DNA from: an uncultured Lysobacterales bacterium
GTDB taxonomy: Bacteria > Pseudomonadota > Gammaproteobacteria > Xanthomonadales > SZUA-36
Assembly (NCBI GenBank): GCA_937995275.1
Contig: CALKKN010000101.1
Location: 1-6,161, forward strand
Direction: 5' to 3'
DNA: 6,161 nucleotides
Below are positions 1 to 6,144 of the stretch, piece after piece (the stretch's first letter is position 1; every line of letters begins with the position of its first letter). Under the pieces are notes generated by a model that worked only from the letters and a program-made list of their open reading frames with translations, searched no databases and was not told where the DNA came from. The position numbers were made by a program, and so were the translations under genes.

Positions 1-147
1 TACGCCAGTCTTCAGCTTATGGTCGCCAATGGTCGTGACGATTGCCTGGCGCTCCGCGACCAGGTCGATGATACCGTCGTCGATTTCGTCCAGCCGGCGG
101 CGTAACTCGAGGAGTTCGTCGGGCGTCAATGTCCGTTCTGAAGCCAT
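1..147 (-). CDS. Chorismate mutase domain protein, N-terminal 49 residues (partial)
   Basis: This is the start of an AroQ-type chorismate mutase, which converts chorismate to prephenate in phenylalanine and tyrosine synthesis. The ATG is at 147-145 and the frame is open to the window edge. After about 14 leader residues comes a helix reading LRRRLDEIDDGIIDLVAERQ, followed by an IGDHKLKTG segment. Aligned by eye to the mutase domain of E. coli PheA with a constant offset of five, Arg16, Arg33 and Lys44 fall on the active-site residues Arg11, Arg28 and Lys39. The remaining catalytic residues lie outside the window. In proteobacteria this domain is often fused to prephenate dehydratase (PheA) or prephenate dehydrogenase (TyrA), and the visible part cannot tell these apart or exclude a stand-alone mutase. 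No strong Shine-Dalgarno sequence precedes the ATG. The upstream leader carries a candidate -10 and an inverted repeat. I am confident of the domain and unsure of the full protein. Confidence 0.85.
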   Translation of the reverse strand, partial: MASERTLTPDELLELRRRLDEIDDGIIDLVAERQAIVTTIGDHKLKTGV

Positions 148-153
148 GTCTTA

Positions 154-187
154 GCAGCGATCGTTACCGCCTGCGGCGAATCGCTGC
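154..187. repeat. Inverted repeat in the leader of the chorismate mutase gene
   Basis: The arms GCAGCGAT (154-161) and ATCGCTGC (180-187) are perfect 8-base complements separated by 18 bases. The spacer contains a smaller stem, CGCC-TGC-GGCG, so the RNA could fold as a 12-bp hairpin with an asymmetric internal loop. The repeat lies between the candidate -10 (188-193) and the ATG at 147, so it could be an operator or a leader structure. There is no U-tract, so it is not an ordinary terminator. Confidence 0.55.
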
Positions 188-193
188 ATTGTA
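188..193 (-). promoter_or_regulatory. Candidate -10 element for the chorismate mutase gene
   Basis: Read on the minus strand this is TACAAT, a 5/6 match to TATAAT, 40 bases upstream of the ATG. No convincing -35 hexamer sits 16-18 bases further upstream, so the call is tentative. The gene could also be reached by read-through from the tRNA promoter, because no clear terminator follows the tRNA. Confidence 0.35.
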
Positions 194-379
194 GGGTTTC
201 GACGTCGGCGACTCCAGCCCGGGAAACCCGTCAGGCGCCCGGCGCCATCCGGTTCGCCGTGCAGCAGTTCCCGATGGGGGCGGTGGGCAGGTTGTGTGCT
301 GTCAGGTGCAAATCCATTTGCTTTCCCTGTCGGGACTTTCCAGGCCCGGCACACCCGTAATAGCAGCATTTTCGGGAAA

Positions 380-455
<76 letters not shown>

Positions 456-478
456 ACGATGCTTCCCGCAGGCTGCAA

Positions 479-507
479 ATGATACGCCGGATCGCGGGAA
501 ATTTGAA
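479..507 (-). promoter_or_regulatory. Sigma-70-type promoter of the tRNA-Ala gene
   Basis: On the minus strand the -35 is TTCAAA (502-507, 4/6 match) and the -10 is TATCAT (479-484, 5/6 match), with an ideal 17-base spacer. The predicted start is near 471, giving a leader of about 16 bases before the mature tRNA at 455. The stretch after the -10 is GC-rich, as expected of stable-RNA promoters under stringent control. Confidence 0.65.
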
Positions 508-516
508 CGGCTGGGC

Positions 517-550
517 GCGTGCCCGGCGACCCGAGCGGCTCCGGGCACGC
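517..550. repeat. 10-bp inverted repeat between the divergent tRNA and arcB promoters
   Basis: GCGTGCCCGG (517-526) and CCGGGCACGC (541-550) are perfect complements with a 14-base spacer that itself holds CCG-AG-CGG. No T-tract follows on either strand. The repeat sits upstream of both the tRNA promoter and the arcB promoter, so neither predicted transcript should cross it. A protein-binding site or the remnant of an extragenic palindrome is therefore more likely than a terminator. Confidence 0.6.
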
Positions 551-562
551 CCTGCTTCGAAC

Positions 563-576
563 ATGTCTTGCATCAA
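563..576 (+). promoter_or_regulatory. Possible FNR/Anr-type box upstream of arcB (one good half-site)
   Basis: The family consensus is TTGAT-N4-ATCAA. Here the right half is a perfect ATCAA (572-576), and the left half ATGTC (563-567) matches at only two of five positions. The centre, between 569 and 570, lies exactly 41.5 bases upstream of the predicted arcB transcription start at G611. That is the position class II FNR/Anr sites occupy. Spacing and gene function favour the call; the weak left half argues against it. Confidence 0.35.
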
Positions 577-598
577 CCGGCCACTCGTCAGCGGTCGC

Positions 599-604
599 TA
601 TAAT
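599..604 (+). promoter_or_regulatory. Consensus -10 of the arcBC promoter
   Basis: A perfect TATAAT lies 29 bases upstream of the arcB ATG. The predicted start is G611, giving a 23-base leader that carries the ribosome binding site. At 16-18 bases upstream there is no recognisable -35 (the sequence there reads AACCGGCC), which suggests an activator-dependent promoter. Confidence 0.7.
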
Positions 605-633
605 TTCCCCGAAGGCACCGAGGAAGCGATCGA

Positions 634-1635
634 ATGCCGTACAACCTCAGAAACCGAAGTTTTCTCAAACTGCTCGATTTTTCGAAGCGGGACCTCAATC
701 ACCTGCTCAATCTCGCGCGCGACCTGAAACGGGCCAAGTATGGCGGATACGAGGTCCAGCGGCTGCGCGGCAAGAACATCGCGCTGATCTTCGAGAAACC
801 CTCCACCCGCACCCGCTGCGCTTTCGAGATCGCGGCGTACGACCAGGGCGCCAATGTCACCTACCTGGATCCCGCGGGCTCGCACCTCGGCAGGAAGGAG
901 TCGATCAAGGACACCGCGCGCGTCCTTGGCCGCATGTACCACGCAATCGAATACCGCGGGTCTTCGCAGAGGGTCGCGGAGGAGTTGGCGAAGTGGTCCG
1001 GCGTCCCCGTTTTCAACGGCCTGACGGACGAATTTCACCCCACCCAGATGGCAGCCGACCTGATGACGATGCGCGAACACGCGCCCAAGCCATGGCATGA
1101 CATTTCATACTGCTACCTCGGTGACGGCCGGTCGAACATGGGCAATTCGCTGCTGATCGCCGGGTGCCTGATGGGCATGGACGTACGTATCGCCGCGCCC
1201 CGGAGCCTGTGGCCGGACGAGGAGCACCTGGACCCTGCGCGCCGACTGGCGGAAATGTACAAGGCTCGCCTGACCCTCACCGAGGATCCCCTGGAGGGGG
1301 TCAGGGGCGTCGATTTCATCCATACCGACGTCTGGCTGTCGATGGGCGAGCCGCCGGAGTACTGGGAGCAGCGCATCGAGCTGCTGCGCGGCTACCAGGT
1401 GAACGCCGGCCTGATGGCGGCGAGCGGCAATGAACGCGTCCGCTTCATGCATTGCCTCCCCGCATTCCACAACCTGGACACGGACGTGGCCCGCGAAATC
1501 CACGCCCGCTTCGGACTGGAAGCCATGGAGGTGACCGACGAGGTGTTCGAGTCGCCGGCCGCCATCCAGTTCGAGCAGGCGGAAAACCGGGTCCACTCGA
1601 TCAAGGCCCTGCTGGTCGCCACGCTGGGCAGCTGA
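634..1635 (+). CDS. arcB: Ornithine carbamoyltransferase (catabolic-type context)
   Basis: This enzyme interconverts ornithine plus carbamoyl phosphate with citrulline plus phosphate. At 333 residues it is normal length for the family and appears intact. The carbamoyl-phosphate loop STRTR is at 57-61, HPTQ at 135-138 and [10 protein letters not shown] at 164-173. The ornithine-binding SMGE is at 236-239, the catalytic HCLPAFH at 273-279, and the C-terminal EVFES and ENRVHSIKA segments are in place. The start is supported by GAGGA at 620-624, nine bases before the ATG. A carbamate kinase gene follows after 16 bases, so the likely direction is citrulline breakdown with ATP recovery (ArcB) rather than arginine synthesis (ArgF). 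Sequence alone does not separate the two, because enterobacterial ArgF/ArgI and Pseudomonas ArcB are close relatives. Arginine deiminase is not in the window. The family assignment is near certain; the catabolic label is inferred from the neighbour. Confidence 0.95.
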   Translation: MPYNLRNRSFLKLLDFSKRDLNHLLNLARDLKRAKYGGYEVQRLRGKNIALIFEKPSTRTRCAFEIAAYDQGANVTYLDPAGSHLGRKESIKDTARVLGRMYHAIEYRGSSQRVAEELAKWSGVPVFNGLTDEFHPTQMAADLMTMREHAPKPWHDISYCYLGDGRSNMGNSLLIAGCLMGMDVRIAAPRSLWPDEEHLDPARRLAEMYKARLTLTEDPLEGVRGVDFIHTDVWLSMGEPPEYWEQRIELLRGYQVNAGLMAASGNERVRFMHCLPAFHNLDTDVAREIHARFGLEAMEVTDEVFESPAAIQFEQAENRVHSIKALLVATLGS

Positions 1636-1651
1636 GGTAAGGTGAAGGGCC

Positions 1652-2584
1652 ATGCGAGTCGTCGTAGCACTGGGTGGAAATGCGATATTGCGGCGCGGCC
1701 AGGAACTGAACGCCGAAAACCAGCGCGCGAACATCCGCAGGGCGGCCGCGGAACTGGCCGCGGTTAACGCCGACCATGAACTCATCATCGCCCACGGCAA
1801 CGGCCCGCAGGTTGGCCTGCTGGCGCTGATGGACGCCGCTTGGTCGCCGGCCCACCCGTCCCCGCTGGACATCCTCGGCGCGGAGACGTCGGGCATGATC
1901 GGATACATGATCGAGCAGGAACTGGGCAACGTCGTTCCCACGGAGGACCACATCGTGACCATCCTCACGCAGACACTGGTCGACCCGCGGGACCCCGCCT
2001 TCGACAATCCCACCAAACCGGTCGGGCCGGTGTACGGCCAACGGGAGGCAGAGCGCCTGTGCGCCGAGAAGGGATGGTCGGTGGCGCGGGACGGCGAGTA
2101 CTTTCGCCGCGTCGTGCCCTCGCCTCTCCCGCAACGCATCATCGAGATCGACGCCATCCGAATACTGGTCGAGAACGGCATCGTCGTCATCTGCGCCGGC
2201 GGCGGCGGTATCCCGACCGCGCACGACAAACAGGGCAAGTTGCACGGCGTCGAGGCGGTCGTCGACAAAGACCTGGCCGGCGGCCTGCTCGCGCGGGACC
2301 TCGAAGCAGATCAGTTTATCATGCTGACCGACGTGCCCTACGTCTACGAGGCGCACGGCGAGCCGGAGCAGCGAGCAATCCGCAGCGCCCACCCAGATCT
2401 CCTCGAAACCCTGGACTTCGCCTCCGGCTCGATGGGGCCGAAAGTGACCGCCGCCTGCGAGTTCGTGCGGGCGACGGGCAAAATCAGCGCCATCGGGCGG
2501 CTGTCCGAACTGCAGCGAATCATGCAGGGCGAAGCGGGCACCGTCATCAGCTGCGAGCATCCCGGCATCGTTCATTGCGATTGA
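1652..2584 (+). CDS. arcC: Carbamate kinase
   Basis: Carbamate kinase transfers phosphate from carbamoyl phosphate to ADP, giving ATP, CO2 and ammonia. It is the energy-yielding last step of the arginine deiminase pathway, in the cytoplasm. The protein has 310 residues, as usual for the family. Visible motifs are the N-terminal VVALGGNA (4-11), HGNGPQVG (48-55), the carbamate kinase signature around [11 protein letters not shown] (155-165), the Gly-rich [10 protein letters not shown] (179-188), DKDLA (205-209) with its lysine, and GSMGPKV (259-265). The ATG lies 16 bases after the arcB stop, preceded by AG-rich sequence (1634-1648) that can serve as a ribosome binding site, so the gene is surely co-transcribed with arcB. 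The enzyme can also run in reverse to make carbamoyl phosphate. No missing key motif or frameshift is seen. Confidence 0.96.
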   Translation: MRVVVALGGNAILRRGQELNAENQRANIRRAAAELAAVNADHELIIAHGNGPQVGLLALMDAAWSPAHPSPLDILGAETSGMIGYMIEQELGNVVPTEDHIVTILTQTLVDPRDPAFDNPTKPVGPVYGQREAERLCAEKGWSVARDGEYFRRVVPSPLPQRIIEIDAIRILVENGIVVICAGGGGIPTAHDKQGKLHGVEAVVDKDLAGGLLARDLEADQFIMLTDVPYVYEAHGEPEQRAIRSAHPDLLETLDFASGSMGPKVTAACEFVRATGKISAIGRLSELQRIMQGEAGTVISCEHPGIVHCD

Positions 2585-2639
2585 CACCCACTGCCGCTAT
2601 ATTCTTCCGTCCTGTGGTCATTCCGTGACGGAATTGCAG

Positions 2640-3083
2640 ATGGCGGGAAACAGGATCGGGAAAGTGGTGCTCGCGCGCTTCGAATATGCCCACCGGGTGG
2701 TTGCGGAGGACATCGACGAACTCGGGCATGCCGGCAATTTCCACTACATCAGGTGGCTGCAGCACGCCGCGGTGGCCCACTCGGCCGCCAACGGCTGGCC
2801 GCCCCGGCGCTATGAGGCACTCGGCGCCGGGTGGGTGGTGCGCTCCCACCAGATCACCTATTTCAAACCGGCTTTCGAGGGCGACGAAGTCGTTATTACG
2901 ACCTGGGTCGCGGACATGCGGCCGGCGACCTCGCTGCGCCGCTATGAGGTCCGCCGACGGGACGGTGAACTGCTCGCCCGCGCCGCGACGGACTGGGCGT
3001 TCGTCAAGTACGGGAAACAGCGGCCGGTCCGGATTCCCTCGCCAGTGGCAGACTGCTTCGAGGTGGTCGCCGACGACGATTGA
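2640..3083 (+). CDS. Acyl-CoA thioesterase, 4-hydroxybenzoyl-CoA thioesterase (hotdog) family
   Basis: This is a 147-residue single hotdog-fold protein of the YbgC/FadM kind, which hydrolyses acyl-CoA thioesters in the cytoplasm. The diagnostic N-terminal segment is EDIDELGHAGNFHYIRWLQ (about 23-41), matching the family pattern of a catalytic Asp followed by a GH-x-N turn and an aromatic helix. Downstream, VVRSHQITYFKPAFEGDEVVI and the ATDWAFVKY strand are typical of the central sheet. The ATG at 2640 is preferred because GGA (2630-2632) lies seven bases before it. A GTG at 2625 would add five residues but has no ribosome binding site. The gene starts 55 bases after arcC on the same strand and may be a distal operon member. 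Its link to arginine catabolism is not obvious and the substrate cannot be read from the sequence. Confidence 0.85.
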   Translation: MAGNRIGKVVLARFEYAHRVVAEDIDELGHAGNFHYIRWLQHAAVAHSAANGWPPRRYEALGAGWVVRSHQITYFKPAFEGDEVVITTWVADMRPATSLRRYEVRRRDGELLARAATDWAFVKYGKQRPVRIPSPVADCFEVVADDD

Positions 3084-3089
3084 CCCGGG

Positions 3090-3105
3090 GGCCGCGGACG
3101 CGGCC
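3090..3105 (+). terminator. GC hairpin just after the thioesterase gene, possible weak terminator
   Basis: GGCCGC-GGAC-GCGGCC forms a perfect 6-bp stem with a 4-base loop, seven bases after the stop codon at 3081-3083. No T-tract follows; the next bases are GGCCGGCGCGGGG. It could stabilise the mRNA 3' end or act with Rho, but it does not qualify as a standard intrinsic terminator. Confidence 0.3.
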
Positions 3106-3120
3106 GGCCGGCGCGGGGAC

Positions 3121-3150
3121 TTCACACGGCATCGTCAAATCGCCTATGCT
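3121..3150 (+). promoter_or_regulatory. Promoter of the small cysteine-rich protein gene
   Basis: A -35 TTCACA (3121-3126, 5/6 match) and a -10 TATGCT (3145-3150, 4/6 match) are separated by 18 bases. The predicted start is near 3157, about 28 bases before the ATG. This makes the small gene an independent unit rather than the tail of the arc operon. Confidence 0.55.
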
Positions 3151-3184
3151 AGGGCCAGGCAATCACTCGATCCCGGAGCACGAA

Positions 3185-3379
3185 ATGGCGACCTACGAAT
3201 GTGAAAAATGCGGCATGAGCGTCAACGCGACCTGCGGGCAGTGCGGCGCCCCGCTGGTCAACGACACGCTGGAACTCCCCGACGGCACCGAGGTGCAGAT
3301 CTCCAAGTGCCCCAACGGGCACGGCAAGATCAAGTCGCCACTGTGCTGTGGGCAGGACATGAGCTGCTCAATCGGCTGA
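3185..3379 (+). CDS. Small cysteine-rich metal-binding protein, desulforedoxin-like ends around a zinc-ribbon-like middle
   Basis: This is a 64-residue protein with nine cysteines and one histidine, too hydrophilic for a membrane protein and without a signal peptide. The start is firm: GGAG at 3175-3178 lies six bases before the ATG and a good promoter precedes it. The cysteines are C6-x2-C9-G, C17-x2-C20-G, C42 with H46, the adjacent pair C54-C55 and C61. The N-terminal YECEKCG and the C-terminal LCCGQDM closely resemble the two metal knuckles of desulforedoxin and of the desulfoferrodoxin N-terminus (YxCxxCG and LVCCGxxM). The inner C17, C20, C42 and H46 could form a second, zinc-ribbon-like site. 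I recognise no characterised function. A one-iron/one-zinc protein or a plain zinc ribbon are both possible. Its 3' end overlaps the convergent transporter gene by 12 bases. Confidence 0.85.
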   Translation: MATYECEKCGMSVNATCGQCGAPLVNDTLELPDGTEVQISKCPNGHGKIKSPLCCGQDMSCSIG

Positions 3380-4627
3380 GCTACACCCCCGCAGCCTGCG
3401 CATCAGTCCATAGGCGACGGCCAGCCCGAGGGCCGCAAACGCCGCCAAAAACCAGAAATAGTGCTGGTGCCCGGCCAGGCCCGGGGAGCGGTCCAGCAGC
3501 ACGCCGCCCACGTAGCTGACGAAAATATCGGGCGTGTAGCCCACGACCGACACCAGTCCGACGGCCGTCCCGGTGACCGCGGCGGGAATGCGGGCCTCCT
3601 CGAACAGCGCATAGTACAGCGCCCGCAGTCCGAACATGGCCGCACTGCCGGCCAGGATATTCGTCATCAGTATCCAGCCCATGCCGGGGGCCGGGGTGAG
3701 TACCGCGAACAACAGCTGGGAGGCCAGCAGCAGCGCGAAACACGCCACCGTCATGCGTGACACCAGGAGCCGGTCGCCGAGCAGGCCCGCTGCCAGCGCG
3801 GCCAGCGGCCGCATCCACGCGCCGATGGCCGTGATCCGGGCCGCGTCCACCTCCGTCAGGCCAAAGCCCTGCACGGCGTACAGCGAATAGTTGTCGAATC
3901 CCTTGTAGGCCACGTACGCGCAGATCACAATGACCGCAATCACCCAGGCAGCCGGCAGTCGCACAACGTGCCCGATGTGAGCCCAGACGCTCTCACTGCC
4001 CGGTTTCCACTCCTCCAGGGCCCGCTGGTCGCTGGGGTGCGGGTCGGCCAGCGCGAACCAGACGAACACGCCGGCCGACGCGGTGATGGCGGTATAGCCG
4101 AGGATCACCATCCGCAGCGCCTCGCGCTTGTCCTCGAAACTCGCCGCCGCGATCCCTTCCGGGAACAGGAAGCCGAACAGCAGCGCCGCCAGGGAGGCCC
4201 AGACGGCGGCCAGCAGCCCCCGCCCGCCATCGAGCAGCCCGAATGCGCGCCCCTGCTCGTCGATGCCGCCCCAGTCACGGGTCGCCCGGATCAGGGCGGC
4301 CCAGAACAGCAGTATCGTGGTCAGGCCAAAGAAGCCCCAGACCAGGACCGAGCCGGCAAAACCGGGCAAAGTGGCCATGTACAGGCCGCCCGCGGCCGTA
4401 CTCAGCAGCGAGAGCGTGATCAGCGAACGGGCGGAAAACCGATCGGCGAGCGGACCACCCGGGAAATAGGCCAGCATCGCCACGATGCCGTACACCGCCT
4501 GCGCGATGCCGAGCTCGGTGTTGCTCAGACCGAAGGTTTCCAGCACGGTGGGGCGGAAAAAGCGCGCCACGTGAAACGGCAGGGCGTAGACCGCCTCGCC
4601 CGCGAGCACGAGGCCGGCCATGTACAC
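3368..4627 (-). CDS. Major facilitator superfamily transporter, substrate unknown
   Basis: This 419-residue hydrophobic protein has about twelve predicted membrane segments. The signature loop between helices 2 and 3 reads GGPLADRFSARS (57-68). A second, degenerate copy, GLLGDRLLVSRM (281-292), sits at the matching place in the C-terminal half, showing the two six-helix repeats of the superfamily. A charged central loop (about 195-215, DPHPSDQRALEEWKPG) separates the halves. The start used is a GTG at 4627; an ATG two codons in (4621) is equally plausible. Neither has a clear ribosome binding site, and an in-frame stop at 4696-4694 rules out a long extension. The gene is convergent with the small cysteine-rich gene (12-base overlap) and divergent from ftcd. 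The shared upstream region hints at a link with formiminoglutamate or histidine metabolism, but nothing in the sequence fixes the substrate. Confidence 0.92.
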   Translation of the reverse strand: MYMAGLVLAGEAVYALPFHVARFFRPTVLETFGLSNTELGIAQAVYGIVAMLAYFPGGPLADRFSARSLITLSLLSTAAGGLYMATLPGFAGSVLVWGFFGLTTILLFWAALIRATRDWGGIDEQGRAFGLLDGGRGLLAAVWASLAALLFGFLFPEGIAAASFEDKREALRMVILGYTAITASAGVFVWFALADPHPSDQRALEEWKPGSESVWAHIGHVVRLPAAWVIAVIVICAYVAYKGFDNYSLYAVQGFGLTEVDAARITAIGAWMRPLAALAAGLLGDRLLVSRMTVACFALLLASQLLFAVLTPAPGMGWILMTNILAGSAAMFGLRALYYALFEEARIPAAVTGTAVGLVSVVGYTPDIFVSYVGGVLLDRSPGLAGHQHYFWFLAAFAALGLAVAYGLMRRLRGCSSAD

Positions 4628-4800
4628 GACGCGATGGTGCCGGGTTGGGTGTGGAATCGCAAAACCCTGCCGTGGCTGGAGCCGGGAACCATATCACAAT
4701 GGCGGGGTCCAGGCAGCGGGGGCGGCGGGTCGCCTTCGGCTCCGGGTCAGCCGCGATTTCCATTATCATGAGCCAGAGAGCACCAGCCGGATTTTCCACC
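4628..4800. promoter_or_regulatory. Divergent intergenic region between the transporter gene and ftcd
   Basis: This 173-base region must carry the start signals of both genes. At 4762-4769 the plus strand reads TATCAT (4764-4769) and the minus strand reads GATAAT (4767-4762). Both are 5/6 matches to the -10 consensus and they overlap, so the two promoters could compete or be controlled together. Neither has a convincing -35 at the right distance. No clear operator palindrome is visible. Confidence 0.4.
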
Positions 4801-6144
4801 ATGAACCAGATTGTCGAATGTGTACCGAACTTCTCCGAGGGGCGCGACCACGGCGTCATTCGGCAAATCACGGACGCGATCGAAAGCGTCAGCGGCGTGC
4901 AGTTGCTGGACGTCGACCCCGGAGCGAGCACCAACCGCACGGTGGTTACTTTTATCGGGCCGCCCGGTCCGGTCGAGGAGGCCGCGTTCCGCGCCGTCAA
5001 GGCGGCAGCAACCCTGATCGACATGACCAAACACGAAGGGGAGCACGCCCGCTTCGGGGCCACCGACGTCTGCCCCTTCGTGCCCGTCGCCGGCGTCACC
5101 ATGGATGATTGTGCAGCTATTGCGCGCGCGGTCGGCCGACGCATTGGCGACGAGTTGGGCATCCCCGTGTACCTGTACGAGCACGCGGCCAGCCGCCCCG
5201 AGCGGCGCAACCTGGCCGACGTGCGGGCCGGCGAGTACGAGGGTCTCGCCGACAAGCTGGCCAGTCCCGAATGGAAACCGGATTTCGGGCCGGCGGCGTT
5301 CAACGGCAGGTCCGGCGCGACCGCGGTCGGCGCCCGCGAGTTCCTGATCGCCTACAACATCAACCTGAACACGACCGACCGCCGCTACGCCAACGAGATT
5401 GCCTACGAACTGCGCGAGCGCGGCCGCTGGAAGCGGACCGGCAACGTGGAGCCGTTCTACTACAAGGGCGATGTCGTCTACTTCGAAGAGGGTAAATATC
5501 CGGACGGCAATTCCGATTTCGTCGCCGGTTCCTTCGAGGAACTGGCGGATTTCTATCGCGAGACCTATGGCGGCGATCTGCGCGAACGGTACCGCAGCAT
5601 CGGCCTCGACCCGGACAACCTCGTTGGGCGGCCCGTGTACAAGGACGGGCTGTTCACGCACCTGAAGGGCATCGGCTGGGTGGTCGAGGCCTACCAGCGC
5701 GCCCAGGTGTCGCTGAACCTCACCAATTACAAAATTACCGCCCCGCAGGAGGTCCTGGAAGCCGCCCGGGACCTGGCCGCCCGGCGGGGCATGGTCGTGA
5801 CCGGTTCGGAGATCGTCGGCGTCGTGCCGTTCGATGCCATACAAGCGGCCGGACGGTTTTACCTGCAGCGAATGGGCAAGTCCACGGGCGTGCCGGCCCG
5901 CGACCTGGTGACCACGGCCGCCCAGGCCATGGGCCTCGACGACGTGGCGGAATTCGACCTCGACCGGAAGGTCATCGGGATGCCCGCGGCGGATGGCCCG
6001 CTGGTCGGCATGGGTGTCGCGGAGTTCATCGATGAAGTGTCGCGCGACACCCCGGCGCCGGGGGGCGGCTCTGGAGGCGCAGGCCATGGGGCTGGGGGGT
6101 ATTGCGGTCTGGGGATTTCACCGGGATACGCTTCAATTAATTGA
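4801..6144 (+). CDS. ftcd: Glutamate formimidoyltransferase / formimidoyltetrahydrofolate cyclodeaminase, cyclodeaminase domain broken off
   Basis: The N-terminal domain transfers the formimino group from formiminoglutamate to tetrahydrofolate, in histidine and purine breakdown. The protein opens with NQIVECVPNFSEGRD, and DMTKHEGEHARFGATDVCPF places the catalytic His at residue 82, the same number as in the pig enzyme. The transferase half runs to about 345. A linker with GKSTGVPARDLVTTAAQAMGLDD (360-381) follows, then AEFIDEVSRDTPAPGGGS (407-424), the opening motif of the cyclodeaminase domain. Fused enzymes are about 540 residues. Here similarity stops at residue 424, and a Gly-rich tail of 23 residues ends at TGA 6142-6144. 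No forward frame after 6073 resembles cyclodeaminase. The ATG at 4801 matches the family N-terminus; an ATG at 4768 and a TTG at 4645 are in frame but would add unrelated residues. The transferase identity is certain. The end is a frameshift, a deletion or an assembly join. Confidence 0.9.
   Translation: MNQIVECVPNFSEGRDHGVIRQITDAIESVSGVQLLDVDPGASTNRTVVTFIGPPGPVEEAAFRAVKAAATLIDMTKHEGEHARFGATDVCPFVPVAGVTMDDCAAIARAVGRRIGDELGIPVYLYEHAASRPERRNLADVRAGEYEGLADKLASPEWKPDFGPAAFNGRSGATAVGAREFLIAYNINLNTTDRRYANEIAYELRERGRWKRTGNVEPFYYKGDVVYFEEGKYPDGNSDFVAGSFEELADFYRETYGGDLRERYRSIGLDPDNLVGRPVYKDGLFTHLKGIGWVVEAYQRAQVSLNLTNYKITAPQEVLEAARDLAARRGMVVTGSEIVGVVPFDAIQAAGRFYLQRMGKSTGVPARDLVTTAAQAMGLDDVAEFDLDRKVIGMPAADGPLVGMGVAEFIDEVSRDTPAPGGGSGGAGHGAGGYCGLGISPGYASIN

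Noticed and set aside
310..379. Terminator downstream of the tRNA
   Set aside because: Only a 4-bp stem (TCCC-TGTC-GGGA) without a T-tract is present, too weak to call.
1105..2587. Long open frames on the minus strand opposite arcB and arcC
   Set aside because: They are GC-rich shadows of the real genes, resemble no protein family and lack start signals. The plus-strand frames carry complete enzyme motifs.
2581..2603. TTGACA followed by TATATT between arcC and the thioesterase gene, looking like a promoter
   Set aside because: The spacer is only 11 bases and no -10-like hexamer lies 16-18 bases downstream. The TTGACA also overlaps the arcC stop codon.
3968..4771. A 267-codon plus-strand open frame opposite the transporter gene
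   Set aside because: It is Gln/Gly/Arg-rich with no family signature. The opposite strand encodes a clear membrane transporter with both repeat motifs.
4645..4800. Upstream starts (TTG at 4645, ATG at 4768) for ftcd
   Set aside because: The extra residues do not resemble the family N-terminus, whereas the ATG at 4801 begins exactly at the conserved NQIVECVPNFSEGRD. The 4768 ATG also overlaps the candidate -10.
4747..6087. A 446-codon minus-strand open frame opposite ftcd
   Set aside because: It is rich in Arg, Gly, His and Asp without domain motifs, and lies antisense to a clearly conserved enzyme.
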